64,000 nt of DNA from Sphingomonas abietis (GTDB lineage Bacteria; Pseudomonadota; Alphaproteobacteria; Sphingomonadales; Sphingomonadaceae): assembly GCF_027625475.1 (NCBI RefSeq), contig NZ_CP115174.1:1957001-2021000 (forward strand), read 5' to 3'. Below are positions 56,576 through 64,000 of this stretch, in pieces. The position numbers and the translations under genes were made by a program. Every line of letters begins with the position of its first letter. The stretch's first letter is position 1. Under the pieces are notes generated by a model. It did not search any database, had not been told where the DNA came from, and saw nothing but the letters and a program-made list of their open reading frames with translations.

Positions 56576-56604
56576 TTGCAGAGCGGCACGGCAGATGCTA
56601 TTAT
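56576..56604 (+). promoter_or_regulatory. Sigma-70-type promoter for antitoxin-toxin-recombinase cassette 1
   Basis: TTGCAG at 56576-56581 and TATTAT at 56599-56604 are 17 bases apart, about 30 bases before the antitoxin start. The AT-rich sequence after the -10 box is a likely place for antitoxin binding. Confidence 0.6.
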
Positions 56605-56635
56605 AGACAATATCACTACAAATGGAATGCTTGCC

Positions 56636-56884
56636 ATGGAACAGGCCATCTCGGCAGCCGACGCCAACCGGAATTTCTCCGCCATCTTGCGCGCGGTGCG
56701 CGATGGCAACAGTTATGTCGTCACCAGCCACGGCAAGCCCGTTGCACGGATCCTCCCGACCGGCCGGCATGAAACGATCGGGTCCGCTGCGCGGAGTCTG
56801 CTTCTCGACCGGCTTGCCGGACAGTCCGTCGTCGACGTCGGACGCTGGTCTCGCGACGAACTCTATGAGGACGAGCAGGGGTGA
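56636..56884 (+). CDS. Phd/YefM-family antitoxin, cassette 1
   Basis: 82 residues from the ATG at 56636. It has the Phd/YefM N-terminal DNA-binding pattern: ISAADANRNFSAILRAVRDG, SYVVTSHGKPVARILP. The toxin-binding tail is at the C-terminus. The TGA overlaps the GTG of the PIN toxin by four bases. It should repress its own promoter and neutralise the toxin. Confidence 0.9.
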   Translation: MEQAISAADANRNFSAILRAVRDGNSYVVTSHGKPVARILPTGRHETIGSAARSLLLDRLAGQSVVDVGRWSRDELYEDEQG

Positions 56885-57327
56885 AGCTCGCGCTCGATAC
56901 CAATATCCTCGCCTATGCGGAGGGTGTGAATGGGGCTGAGCGGCACGAGCAGGCGATGGCCTTGATCGCGCGCATTCCCAACGATGCCGGCGTGATACCG
57001 GCGCAGGCGCTCGGCGAGCTTTTCAATGTGCTCGTCCGCAAGGCCGGGCGTACCAGGGCGTCGGCACGAGATTCACTTTTGGCATGGCGGGATGCGTTCC
57101 CCGCGGTGGAAACATCGGCGGATATCGTGATGCTCGCAGCCGATCTCGCGGCCGATCACAAACTCGGCATCTGGGACTCCGTGATCCTGGCGACCGCCTC
57201 GCAGGCGGGATGCCGGCTGCTGCTGTCGGAGGACATGCAGGACGGTTTCACCTGGGGCGGCGTTACCGTCACCAATCCATTCTCGTCCACCCGTTCACCC
57301 ATGCTCGAGGCTCTGCTGGGAGATTAG
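56881..57327 (+). CDS. PIN-domain toxin (VapC-like), cassette 1
   Basis: 148 residues from the GTG overlapping the antitoxin stop. The acidic ribonuclease residues of PIN domains are visible: Asp6 in LALDTNILAYAE, Glu in LGELFNVLV and Asp in LGIWDSVILATA. A recombinase gene starts 2 bases after its stop, its ribosome site GGGAGA lying in the toxin's last codons, so expression is coupled. Confidence 0.9.
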   Translation: MKLALDTNILAYAEGVNGAERHEQAMALIARIPNDAGVIPAQALGELFNVLVRKAGRTRASARDSLLAWRDAFPAVETSADIVMLAADLAADHKLGIWDSVILATASQAGCRLLLSEDMQDGFTWGGVTVTNPFSSTRSPMLEALLGD

Positions 57328-57329
57328 TC

Positions 57330-58976
57330 ATGACCGCCGTCGCCCTTTACGCCCGCTATTCGTCGGATCAGCAGAGTGCATCCTCGATCGAGGATCAGTT
57401 CAGCATCTGCCGGGATCAGGCGGCGCGTGAGCGGTGGCGCGTGGTCGAGACCTACCAGGATGCCGCCATCTCCGGCGCCAGCGTGACGCTCCGCCCAGGC
57501 GTACAAGCGCTGTTACGGGATGCCCAGGCCGGCAAGTTCGGAGTGATCCTCGCCGAGGCGCTCGATCGCGTGTCGCGCGATCAGGCCGACGTCGCGACAC
57601 TCTACAAACATCTTCAGTTCGCCGGCGTGAAGTTGGTGACGCTGGCCGAAGGCGAGATATCCGAGCTGCATGTCGGTCTGAAGGGCACCATGAATGCGCT
57701 CTTCTTAAGGGATCTCGCGAAGAAGACCCATCGCGGCCTGCGTGGCCGCGTCGAGAAGGGAAAGGCGGGGGGCGGCCTCTGCTATGGCTATGATGTCGTA
57801 AAGCGGCTCGATAGCGAGGGCGAGCCGGTTCGGGGCGAGCGCCGGGTCAACGAGGCCGAGGCGCTTGTCGTCCGCCGTATCTTCCGCGAGTTCGCGTCGG
57901 GCAAGAGCCCCCGCGGGATCGCCGGCGATCTGAACCGCGCGGGCATTCCGGGGCCGTTCGGCAACCAATGGTGCGACACCACGGTGCGCGGCCACGTCTC
58001 CCGTGGCACCGGTATCATCAACAATGAATTGTATGCGGGTGTGCTGGTCTGGAATCGCCAGCGCTTCATCAAGAACCCCACCAGCGGAAAGCGCGTCGCC
58101 CGGCTGAACCCGGAGGCCGAGTGGATCAGGACCGAAGTGCCCGATCTGCGTATCGTCGATGATGCGCTATGGCAGGCCGTGCGAGTCCGGCAATCGGAGC
58201 TGGCGTCAAAATATCAGGCAACGACGCTCGGCGTTCTCGCGGCGCGCGAGAAGATGTTGCACGAGCTTCGGCGCCCCGTCTTCCTCTTCTCCGGTCTGCT
58301 CGAATGCGGCTGTTGTGGTGGACAATACGGCATCGTCGTCAACGACCGTTATGGTTGTCGCAGCCATCATCGGCGTGGGACGTGTCGCAATGCCCGGACG
58401 ATCCGGCGCGAGCAGATCGAGCGCCGTGCGCTCGTCGGGATCGCGGAACGGTTGGTGTCGGCGGAAGCCGTGCGGGAGGCGGTCGCTTCCTATGTCGACA
58501 CGATCAATCAGCAGAATCGGGATCGCCGCGCCCAGGCCGAACTGGATCGGCGTGCGCTGGACAAGATCGAGCGGGGGATCGGCGGTCTTATGGCCGCGAT
58601 CGAGGACGGCATGTATCAGCCTGCGATGAAGGCAAGGATGGCTGACCTCGAGCGGCAGAAGGGTGAGATTCTCGTAAGGCTGGGGGAGACGCCGGCCGAT
58701 CTGCCGGATATCCATCCTAACATAGCGGAGATCTACCGGCGGAAGGTCGCTCGGTTCACGGAGTCAGTGGATGATCCCGATCTGCGCGCCGACATCGCGT
58801 CGGACGTTCGCTCGCTGGTCGGCCGGATCATTCTGAAGCCCGGTGAAAAGCGCGGCCACATCGAAGCAACATTATGCGGCGAGCTGATGGGCATCCTGGA
58901 TTTCGCAAGGGATGGTAAGCCGCCGCCTGGCGGCGGAGTTATACCGAAGGTGGCTGCGGGTCCCCGCAACCACTGA
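57330..58976 (+). CDS. Large serine recombinase, cassette 1
   Basis: 548 residues from the ATG at 57330. The catalytic Ser is in LYARYSSDQQSASSIEDQ. Resolvase core, then a recombinase domain (GKSPRGIAGDLNRAG, NNELYAGVLVWNR), a zinc ribbon (GLLECGCCGG... HRRGTCRNARTI) and a coiled-coil segment near 400-460. It probably integrates or excises the element. A perfect 12-bp hairpin terminator follows. Its N-terminal 150 residues are nearly identical to those of the convergent recombinase of cassette 2. Confidence 0.93.
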   Translation: MTAVALYARYSSDQQSASSIEDQFSICRDQAARERWRVVETYQDAAISGASVTLRPGVQALLRDAQAGKFGVILAEALDRVSRDQADVATLYKHLQFAGVKLVTLAEGEISELHVGLKGTMNALFLRDLAKKTHRGLRGRVEKGKAGGGLCYGYDVVKRLDSEGEPVRGERRVNEAEALVVRRIFREFASGKSPRGIAGDLNRAGIPGPFGNQWCDTTVRGHVSRGTGIINNELYAGVLVWNRQRFIKNPTSGKRVARLNPEAEWIRTEVPDLRIVDDALWQAVRVRQSELASKYQATTLGVLAAREKMLHELRRPVFLFSGLLECGCCGGQYGIVVNDRYGCRSHHRRGTCRNARTIRREQIERRALVGIAERLVSAEAVREAVASYVDTINQQNRDRRAQAELDRRALDKIERGIGGLMAAIEDGMYQPAMKARMADLERQKGEILVRLGETPADLPDIHPNIAEIYRRKVARFTESVDDPDLRADIASDVRSLVGRIILKPGEKRGHIEATLCGELMGILDFARDGKPPPGGGVIPKVAAGPRNH

Positions 58977-60611
58977 ACGCATAACCCCCGGCTCACCAGA
59001 GCCGGGGGTTTTCGTTTGTCCGGGCGCCAGCCGGCCAACCCACTCCAGAATCGCGCCGAATTCGCCGTGCAGCATGGCGTTGATCTCGCCGCGCTTCGCG
59101 CCGGGGGTGAGGATGACGCGTTCGATAAGCGCCCGGATCGCGTCTGCCGCTTCCGCCCGCTCGGTCGGTTGATTGAGCGCCTCAGCGAGACGCTCGACTT
59201 TCTTGCGGTAGACCTCGGCTATGTTGGGCAGGATGTCCGGCGTGTCGAACGGCGCTGCTGCCATCCGTGCGCGGATGGCGTCTTCTTCCGTCTCCAATCT
59301 GCGCAGTTCTTCGGCGACGGCGCGCGAGCCGAGCCCTTCGCCGATCATGTCGAGGTTGGACCGGATCGCTTTCAGCACCTTGGCGAGTTCAACTTTGTCG
59401 GTCGCGCTCGCCACACGACGTGCGTGGTTGAGGCGGTTGGTTTCCTCGACATAGGCTTTGACGGCTTCGGCTGCCGTATCCGGGGCCATGAGCCGTTCGC
59501 GCAGGCCATCGAGCACACGGGCCTCCAGCGTCTCACGGGAGATGCTATGGCCGTTGGCGCAGCTCTTGGTGTCGACATGGTTGGAGCAGGCGAAGCGCCC
59601 CTTGAGGCGGAGCGCGTAGGGACCACCGCAGATGCCGCAGGTCACCAGACCCGACAGCAGCGACTTCGGGCGATGCGTGCTGTTGAGGCGGTTGCGGCTC
59701 GAGCGCGTGCCCTCCATGGCGTCGGCAAACTGGATGGAGAGCGCCTGTTGACGGGTCTTCACCGCCTCCCACAGCCCCTCATCGACGATGCGGAGGTCCG
59801 GCACGTCGGCGATGATCCATTCGGATTCGGGATTGATGCGCGACACGCGCTTGCCGGTGCGCGGGTCCTTCACATAGCGCTGCCGGTTCCAGACCAGTCG
59901 GCCGACATAGAGTTCGTTGTTGAGGAAGCCGGTGCCACGCTTGGCATGGCCGCGCAGAGTAGTCGCGGTCCAAAGCTTGCCGTCGATGCCGCGCACGCCG
60001 TCTGCATTGAGCCGCTCAATGATGGCCTGCGGGCTCATGCCGTTTGCGAAATCACGGAACACCCGACGCACGATAGCGGCCTCGCCCTCGTTGATGGTCC
60101 GCTCGCCGCGGACCGGCTCACCGTTGCCGTCGAGCCGCTTCACCACGTCATAGCCGTAGCAGAGGCCACCGCCGGCCTTGCCCTTCTCGACGCGGCCGCG
60201 CAGGCCGCGATGCGTCTTCTTTGCCAGATCCTTCAGGAACAGCGCGTTCATCGTGCCCTTGAGGCCGACATGGAGTTCGCTGATTTCGCCTTCGGCGAGG
60301 GTGACGATGCGAACCCCGGCAAACTGAAGATGCTTGTAGAGCGTGGCGACGTCGGCTTGATCGCGTGAGATGCGATCCAATGCCTCCGCCAGCACGACTT
60401 CGAACCTGCCGGCGTGAGAATCCTGCAGAAGCGCCTGAATGCCGGGACGCAGCGTCACGCTCGCTCCGGAGAGCGCCGCGTCCTTGTACGAGCCGACCAC
60501 CTGCCAGCCCTCTCGCGCCGCCTGTTCGCGGCAGATCCGCATCTGGTCGTCGATCGACGACGCGCTCTGCTGGTCCGAGGAGTAACGGGCGTACAAGGCT
60601 GCGCGGGTCAT
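58872..60611 (-). CDS. Large serine recombinase, cassette 2
   Basis: 579 residues from the ATG at 60611, preceded by GGAGA. The catalytic Ser is in LYARYSSDQQSASSIDDQ; a zinc ribbon (LVTCGICGGPYAL, HVDTKSCANGHSI) and a coiled-coil region (about 395-440) follow. Similarity to the cassette 1 recombinase is close in the first 150 residues and looser after. The last 35 codons run through the convergent gene's terminator and 105 bases into its coding sequence, so the C-terminus may have been extended by a past rearrangement. Confidence 0.92.
   Translation of the reverse strand: MTRAALYARYSSDQQSASSIDDQMRICREQAAREGWQVVGSYKDAALSGASVTLRPGIQALLQDSHAGRFEVVLAEALDRISRDQADVATLYKHLQFAGVRIVTLAEGEISELHVGLKGTMNALFLKDLAKKTHRGLRGRVEKGKAGGGLCYGYDVVKRLDGNGEPVRGERTINEGEAAIVRRVFRDFANGMSPQAIIERLNADGVRGIDGKLWTATTLRGHAKRGTGFLNNELYVGRLVWNRQRYVKDPRTGKRVSRINPESEWIIADVPDLRIVDEGLWEAVKTRQQALSIQFADAMEGTRSSRNRLNSTHRPKSLLSGLVTCGICGGPYALRLKGRFACSNHVDTKSCANGHSISRETLEARVLDGLRERLMAPDTAAEAVKAYVEETNRLNHARRVASATDKVELAKVLKAIRSNLDMIGEGLGSRAVAEELRRLETEEDAIRARMAAAPFDTPDILPNIAEVYRKKVERLAEALNQPTERAEAADAIRALIERVILTPGAKRGEINAMLHGEFGAILEWVGRLAPGQTKTPGSGEPGVMRSVVAGTRSHLRYNSAARRRLTIPCEIQDAHQLAA
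58983..59010 (+). terminator. Rho-independent terminator after recombinase 1
   Basis: A perfect 12-bp stem (58983-58994 with 58999-59010), loop ACCA, followed by TTCGTTT. It lies 6 bases after the stop of the plus-strand recombinase and, on the other strand, inside the coding sequence of the minus-strand recombinase. Confidence 0.8.
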
Positions 60612-60629
60612 CGGGCGTCTCCGTCTAGG

Positions 60630-61016
60630 TCATACCTTGCGAATGGGGCCGGGATAGTCGCCGACATGCTCGTCGGCCGTGAGCAGGATAATACCCTCGA
60701 CCATCGCCTGGGCAATAAGGAGACGGTCGAAGGGATCACGGTGGATCGGCGGCAAGCCGTCCACCGAGACGGCATGCTCGCTGGTGATCGGAAGCTCTTC
60801 ATAGCCATTGTCGAGCAACCCACGGCGCAGGAGTCGGGGATCGACCTTGAAGTCGTCCCGACCGAGCCCGCGCTTGATCGCGATTTCCCAGATGCTCGCC
60901 ACGCTGAATAGCAGCGTGTTCTCGACGTCCTCGATCAGGTCGCGTGCCGCCGCCGGAAGCTTGTCTGGTGCAGATGCGGCCCAGAGCAACAAGTGGGTAT
61001 CGACGAGCAGTTTCAC
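60630..61016 (-). CDS. PIN-domain toxin, cassette 2
   Basis: 128 residues. PIN-domain acids: Asp6 in LLVDTHLLLWAA, Glu in VASIWEIAIKRGLG, Asp in HRDPFDRLLIAQA and the later TADEHVGDY. It is closer to the PIN group partnered with Phd-type antitoxins than the cassette 1 toxin is. Overlaps the antitoxin by four bases; the recombinase starts 18 bases after its stop. Confidence 0.9.
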   Translation of the reverse strand: MKLLVDTHLLLWAASAPDKLPAAARDLIEDVENTLLFSVASIWEIAIKRGLGRDDFKVDPRLLRRGLLDNGYEELPITSEHAVSVDGLPPIHRDPFDRLLIAQAMVEGIILLTADEHVGDYPGPIRKV

Positions 61017-61258
61017 GCGTCACCGCCGAAAAGAGCGTCGATCTCCCCATCGCCGATGCGATCGAAATCGTCGGGCACCTGGACCTGGCCGCTCATGAAG
61101 CCCAGGCGGCGCACCTGGCTGCCGGTCGGCGCGCCGATCGGCGTCACCTTCACCATCGGCTTGCCGGCCTTGGCGATGATGAAAGACTCGCCCCGCGATG
61201 CGCGCTCGATGAGGCGCGACAAATGGGTCTTGGCCTCGTGGATATTGACCGTCTGCAT
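61013..61258 (-). CDS. Phd/YefM-family antitoxin, cassette 2
   Basis: 81 residues from the ATG at 61258, with GGAG 7 bases upstream; an ATG at 61270 is also possible. N-terminus MQTVNIHEAKTHLSRLIERA and then SFIIAKAGKPMVKVTPIG are the Phd fold, and the acidic end GEIDALFGGD is the toxin-binding part. A palindrome overlapping its -10 box suggests autoregulation. Confidence 0.9.
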   Translation of the reverse strand: MQTVNIHEAKTHLSRLIERASRGESFIIAKAGKPMVKVTPIGAPTGSQVRRLGFMSGQVQVPDDFDRIGDGEIDALFGGDA

Positions 61259-61272
61259 CACCCGCTCCATCG

Positions 61273-61315
61273 GACTAAGATGAGTTAGTCTATCACGATC
61301 TGTCCTCGATCTCAA
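61273..61315 (-). promoter_or_regulatory. Promoter and operator for cassette 2
   Basis: On the minus strand TTGAGA (61310-61315) and TAGACT (61287-61292) are separated by 17 bases. A perfect inverted repeat GACTAA-6-TTAGTC at 61273-61290 overlaps the -10 box, as expected of an operator bound by the Phd-type antitoxin. Confidence 0.6.
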
Positions 61316-61328
61316 ACGCGATCGAGCC

Positions 61329-61508
61329 CTATGGGCCATTGTCGTTGTCGGCGCGTCCGGGCTTAAATGACTCACGGGCGATCTGGCGGCCGATCAGTCG
61401 GGCGATACGGGCCAGAGCAGCGTCGATCTTCGCGCTGTCGATCGACGCTGGCGGACTGTCGTTCGTGGCGACAAGCCGGCTAGGCGGGGCTGTCTCATCC
61501 CTTTCCAT
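61329..61508 (-). CDS. Small 'IGRQIARE' protein, copy 2
   Basis: 59 residues from the ATG at 61508, with GGAGG 8 bases upstream. It overlaps the end of the AlpA gene by 14 bases. It shares the helix IARLIGRQIARE and a DNDN-containing end with the protein at 56343-56525, although the N-terminal halves differ. It stands before the cassette 2 antitoxin, in the same relative place as copy 1. Confidence 0.65.
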   Translation of the reverse strand: MERDETAPPSRLVATNDSPPASIDSAKIDAALARIARLIGRQIARESFKPGRADNDNGP

Positions 61509-61737
61509 GGCGGGCGCCTCCGCCCGACTCCATCGTGTCGTTGGCGACCTCGTAGAAATAGGGATTGGCGAGCCATTCTCCGACCGCGGCTTCTCGCCAA
61601 CCCACGCAGCGCGTGCTGATGGTAATCTGGCGGGGGAAGGTTCCCGCCTCCAACTTTCGATAGAGCGTCGATCGGGTAAGTCCTGTTCGGTCGAGGACTG
61701 TCGGAAGGCGAAGGATACGATGCGGCTGATCTGACAT
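61495..61737 (-). CDS. AlpA-family regulator / excisionase-like
   Basis: 80 residues from the ATG at 61737 (MSDQPHRILRLPTVLDRTGL); an upstream ATG at 61767 is less likely. The HTH of AlpA/MerR-type excisionases is visible: TVLDRTGLTRSTLYRKLEAG, PRQITISTRCVGWREAAVGE. Such proteins control integration or excision of mobile elements. It is the last recognisable element gene before the chromosomal-looking genes. Confidence 0.9.
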   Translation of the reverse strand: MSDQPHRILRLPTVLDRTGLTRSTLYRKLEAGTFPRQITISTRCVGWREAAVGEWLANPYFYEVANDTMESGGGARHGKG

Positions 61738-62043
61738 AAGCACTCCTGCGGGCAAGAGGGTGGTCAACTAGCAATGGGGATTTTGATTCGAGCCGCAAGA
61801 GTACCGAAAACAGTGCCAAATCGCGGTGTCGTCCGCAGAAGTGTCTAGGCGTCCACCTGCGTGTCATTGATGGCGGAAATATTTTTCGTGCTGCTAAAAC
61901 TCTCCGCTAGGGCGGCTTCGCGCCAAGTCCGGTCGTAGACTTGGGTTGAGAGCATTCGTTTTTTCTGAAAGTCCGCTTTTCGGTCTCCCATGTCGGAAGA
62001 GCCGTCGCGGCTCCTCCGACGAGATCATACGGGGGCGGGCCCC
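61738..62043. other. Gene-free stretch at the right edge of the element
   Basis: About 300 bases holding the AlpA promoter and, near 61993-62019, an 11-bp stem with one mismatch that may terminate the dehydrogenase transcript. The element's attachment site might lie here, but no repeat of it was identified elsewhere in the window. Confidence 0.45.
61993..62019 (-). terminator. Hairpin downstream of dehydrogenase gene
   Basis: TCGGAAGAGCC at 61993-62003 pairs with GGCTCCTCCGA at 62009-62019 with one mismatch and a five-base loop, about 25 bases beyond the stop of the minus-strand dehydrogenase. No T tract. Confidence 0.45.
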
Positions 62044-62793
62044 TCATTGTCCGAGGAAAGCACGCAGCGCGCCATGCAGCCAAGGATAGAAATCTTCGGC
62101 GCGGCCGCTCAGCCTAGATTTCAGGTCGCGTGTCTGCTCGTCCGCAAGCACCTCAAGCGCGCCGGATGCAATGCCGTCATAGGCTTGGGCGACGACGATG
62201 GCCGGACTAGTCTTGGGCACATCGAAATGGGCCGCCATCGGCGTGTCGATCATGCCGACCAATAGACCCATCACATGGGTGCCCTGGGCTTCCAGCGCGA
62301 AGCGTAGTCCGTTCGTCGCGGACCAGGCCGCAGCCTTCGACGCGGCATAGACCGTCGGGAGGCTGACCCAGACGGAGGACGAAAGGATATTGACCAATGT
62401 GCCGCCGCCATTGGCTGCCAGGATCGGCGCGAAAGCGTTGGCAACGCGCAGTGTCCCGAAGAAATTGGTCTCGAAAATGCGATGGGCCTCGTCTTCCGGC
62501 CCAAAGAGGGTGTCACCCGTCGGCGCGATCGCGGCGTTGTTGATGAGCAGATCGACGTCGGGCGCCGCTACGGCGGCCTGTGCGACCGCGTCCGCATCGA
62601 TGATGTCCAACGATAGCGGTTCGACGCGCGCGTCGGACCAGTCCCGCGGTTTGCGCGCCGCCGCATAAACCTTTGACGCACCGCGTTCGAGCGCTTGCAG
62701 CACGAATTGCTCACCCAGCCCGCCATTGGCGCCCGTGACCAAGACGGTACGACCGCCGAGCGAGAGGGGCGGCTTGCTATCGGGTGCGTTCAT
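62044..62793 (-). CDS. Short-chain dehydrogenase/reductase (SDR)
   Basis: 249 residues with GGAGTAGATC before the ATG. Classical SDR motifs: the nucleotide-binding VTGANGGLGEQF near residue 20, LLINNAAIAP near 83, a catalytic Ser in NILSSSVWVS and YAASKAA (YxxxK) near 149. The substrate cannot be told. It is divergent from a TetR regulator 76 bases away, which probably represses it in the absence of an effector. Confidence 0.92.
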   Translation of the reverse strand: MNAPDSKPPLSLGGRTVLVTGANGGLGEQFVLQALERGASKVYAAARKPRDWSDARVEPLSLDIIDADAVAQAAVAAPDVDLLINNAAIAPTGDTLFGPEDEAHRIFETNFFGTLRVANAFAPILAANGGGTLVNILSSSVWVSLPTVYAASKAAAWSATNGLRFALEAQGTHVMGLLVGMIDTPMAAHFDVPKTSPAIVVAQAYDGIASGALEVLADEQTRDLKSRLSGRAEDFYPWLHGALRAFLGQ

Positions 62794-62811
62794 GATCTAC
62801 TCCGAATCAAA

Positions 62812-62851
62812 GTGGGGGGTGGCCCCGTATTTATCCGGGGAGAATCCCCAC
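62812..62851. promoter_or_regulatory. Candidate TetR operator between SDR and TetR genes
   Basis: The intergenic gap contains nested inverted repeats: outer GTGGGG / CCCCAC and inner GCCCCG / CGGGGA around an AT-rich centre TATTTATC. A palindrome between a divergent TetR gene and its partner is the usual operator position. Confidence 0.45.
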
Positions 62852-62869
62852 ATCGTCAAGGTTGAATCC

Positions 62870-63451
62870 ATGGGTGTCGATCTTAGTGCCCCGCCTTCAC
62901 GTCCCATGCGGGCGGATGCTCGCCGCAACCGCGAGGCCATTTTGGCTGCGGCGCGTGGTGCCTTTGCCTCGGAGGGAGTTCTCGCCTCGCTTGATGGGAT
63001 CGCGATCAAGGCTGGCGTAGGAAACGCGACGCTCTACCGTAACTTCCCGACGCGCGAGGATTTGCTGGCGGCAGTGATGGAAGCCGATCTTGCCGACGCG
63101 CAGGCTCATGCGGCGACCTTGCTGCGCGACCATCCGCCGCGCGAGGCACTGGCCGAATGGCTGATCTGGCTCACTTGGCACCTGCGTATTTGGCACGATC
63201 TGCCGCAGTGCGTAGCCGAAGCTCAGACAGCGACCGGCGCATCCAAGAATCCTGCGGTATCCCTTCTTGTCGAGGAAACCGCCAATCTGGTTGAGCGCGC
63301 GCGCGCCGCAGGCATGGCGCTCAATGCAGTTTCCGCTAATGAGGTGTTCGAACTGATCACGGCGCTGTCATGGGCTGTGGACCGTTTCGGTGATGACGAG
63401 ACCGCAGCGCGTCGGCGGGTTGAGCTGGCGACAGTAGGAATTTTCACCTGA
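62870..63451 (+). CDS. TetR-family transcriptional regulator
   Basis: 193 residues from the ATG at 62870 (MGVDLSAPPSRPMRADARRN). The TetR HTH is REAILAAARGAFASEG followed by LDGIAIKAGVGNATLYRNFP; the C-terminal ligand domain is helical. It is divergent from the SDR gene and likely controls it and itself. Confidence 0.93.
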   Translation: MGVDLSAPPSRPMRADARRNREAILAAARGAFASEGVLASLDGIAIKAGVGNATLYRNFPTREDLLAAVMEADLADAQAHAATLLRDHPPREALAEWLIWLTWHLRIWHDLPQCVAEAQTATGASKNPAVSLLVEETANLVERARAAGMALNAVSANEVFELITALSWAVDRFGDDETAARRRVELATVGIFT

Positions 63452-63773
63452 CGGCGCTGGCGGTTGGTTTTCTGCCTTTCGGGAGTGCGTCCAATGCCGG
63501 CCGTTCCGAAAGCTATCAGGCGGCTTCTATAGCTGCCCTTAGTTCATTCGCTTGCGATCGTCATTCGGCGCGCAGATGAGGGCGATAAGCGCTGCGTGAT
63601 CGATGTCACGCCGGACCGCTCCGAGCCGCGACGTCCCCGCCTGCCCCGCTAGCAGCGTCGCCCGCGGCCTGCGCCGGAGCGGTCCTTCGACCATTCCGAC
63701 GATTGACTCTCTCGCAGGCAGCAAGCGATTGATGCCATGCGTCGGTGGGGACCGACCAACCTATGGGGGTTTC
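63452..63773. other. Gene-free stretch
   Basis: About 320 bases. A minus-strand 61-residue frame at 63539-63724 has no recognised domain. I see no terminator or RNA gene. A GGGGG just before 63774 serves the next gene. Confidence 0.45.
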
Positions 63774-64000
63774 ATGAAGACGATGTTGGCGCTGGTCGCC
63801 GCTGCGACGCTAGCGAACCAGGCCGCCGCGGCCGATTTGATCCTGTATCCGGTGCAAACCGGATCGGAGACCATCCGCTATCGCACGGGCATTCCGACGC
63901 TGAACATCGAGACATCGAGCGGATCGGTGACCGTCACGCCGCTGCCGCTCGATCATAATCACGCAACGTTTGGGGTCGCGGTCTACAACAAGGGCGACAA
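63774..64000 (+). CDS. Exported protein, 5' part only
   Basis: About 75 residues are inside the window. The start MKTMLALVAAATLANQAAAA is a clear signal peptide, followed by beta-rich, Thr/Ser-rich sequence (IPTLNIETSSGSVTVTPLPL). The rest lies beyond the window, so the family cannot be named. Confidence 0.6.
   Translation, partial: MKTMLALVAAATLANQAAAADLILYPVQTGSETIRYRTGIPTLNIETSSGSVTVTPLPLDHNHATFGVAVYNKGD

Noticed and set aside
63539..63724. 61-residue minus-strand frame between TetR and the exported protein gene
   Set aside because: Arginine-rich, no known motif and no clear ribosome site; treated as chance in GC-rich DNA.
41..64000. CRISPR arrays or rRNA genes
   Set aside because: No regularly spaced repeat series and no conserved rRNA segments were seen on either strand.

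Overview
The window reads as an alphaproteobacterial, most likely sphingomonad, accessory region: high GC, GTG and TTG starts, a trb-type conjugation operon of alphaproteobacterial order, and a lasso-peptide isopeptidase / TonB receptor / FecR / ECF sigma cluster of the kind known from Caulobacterales and Sphingomonadales. It is a mosaic of at least four blocks. No rRNA, tRNA or CRISPR array was seen.

Block 1 (1-8071) is the distal half of a lasso-peptide locus. The 3' end of an asparagine-synthetase-like cyclase (+) meets, tail to tail and overlapping, a minus-strand operon of ECF sigma factor, FecR anti-sigma factor, STN-type TonB receptor and serine isopeptidase. The operon would sense, import and linearise the lasso peptide. 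Block 2 (8213-15923) is a decayed Tn3-family unit. Its transposase has lost its C-terminus and runs in frame into a nucleotidyltransferase-HEPN protein. It retains a divergent resolvase and carries a secreted zinc-metalloprotease-like protein opposite a two-component system.

Block 3 (15933-43767) is a defence island: a helical orphan protein that may be 5' truncated, an amidase relic, a TerY-P triad (vWA, PP2C, kinase) whose kinase carries a predicted periplasmic SH3b-LprI-TonB_C tail, a DUF4236-SH3b protein, an IS5 and an IS110/IS1111 element, an HNH + HEPN gene pair followed by a nuclease-STAND ATPase, a SEC-C nuclease-like protein, an unassigned protein, a GHKL ATPase-nuclease fusion and a second nuclease-STAND (Avs-like) ATPase. 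Block 4 (44206-61737) is an integrative conjugative element backbone: traG, a ribbon-helix-helix regulator, trbBCDEJLFGI, DUF2274, then two mirrored cassettes each made of a small 'IGRQIARE' protein, a Phd-type antitoxin, a PIN toxin and a large serine recombinase, ending with an AlpA-like regulator.

After this come ordinary-looking genes: a short-chain dehydrogenase divergent from a TetR regulator, and the start of an exported protein cut by the window end. The likely logic is a conjugative element that carries defence genes upstream of traG and keeps itself in the host with paired toxin-antitoxin/recombinase modules. All functional statements rest on reading motifs by eye; no database search was run.
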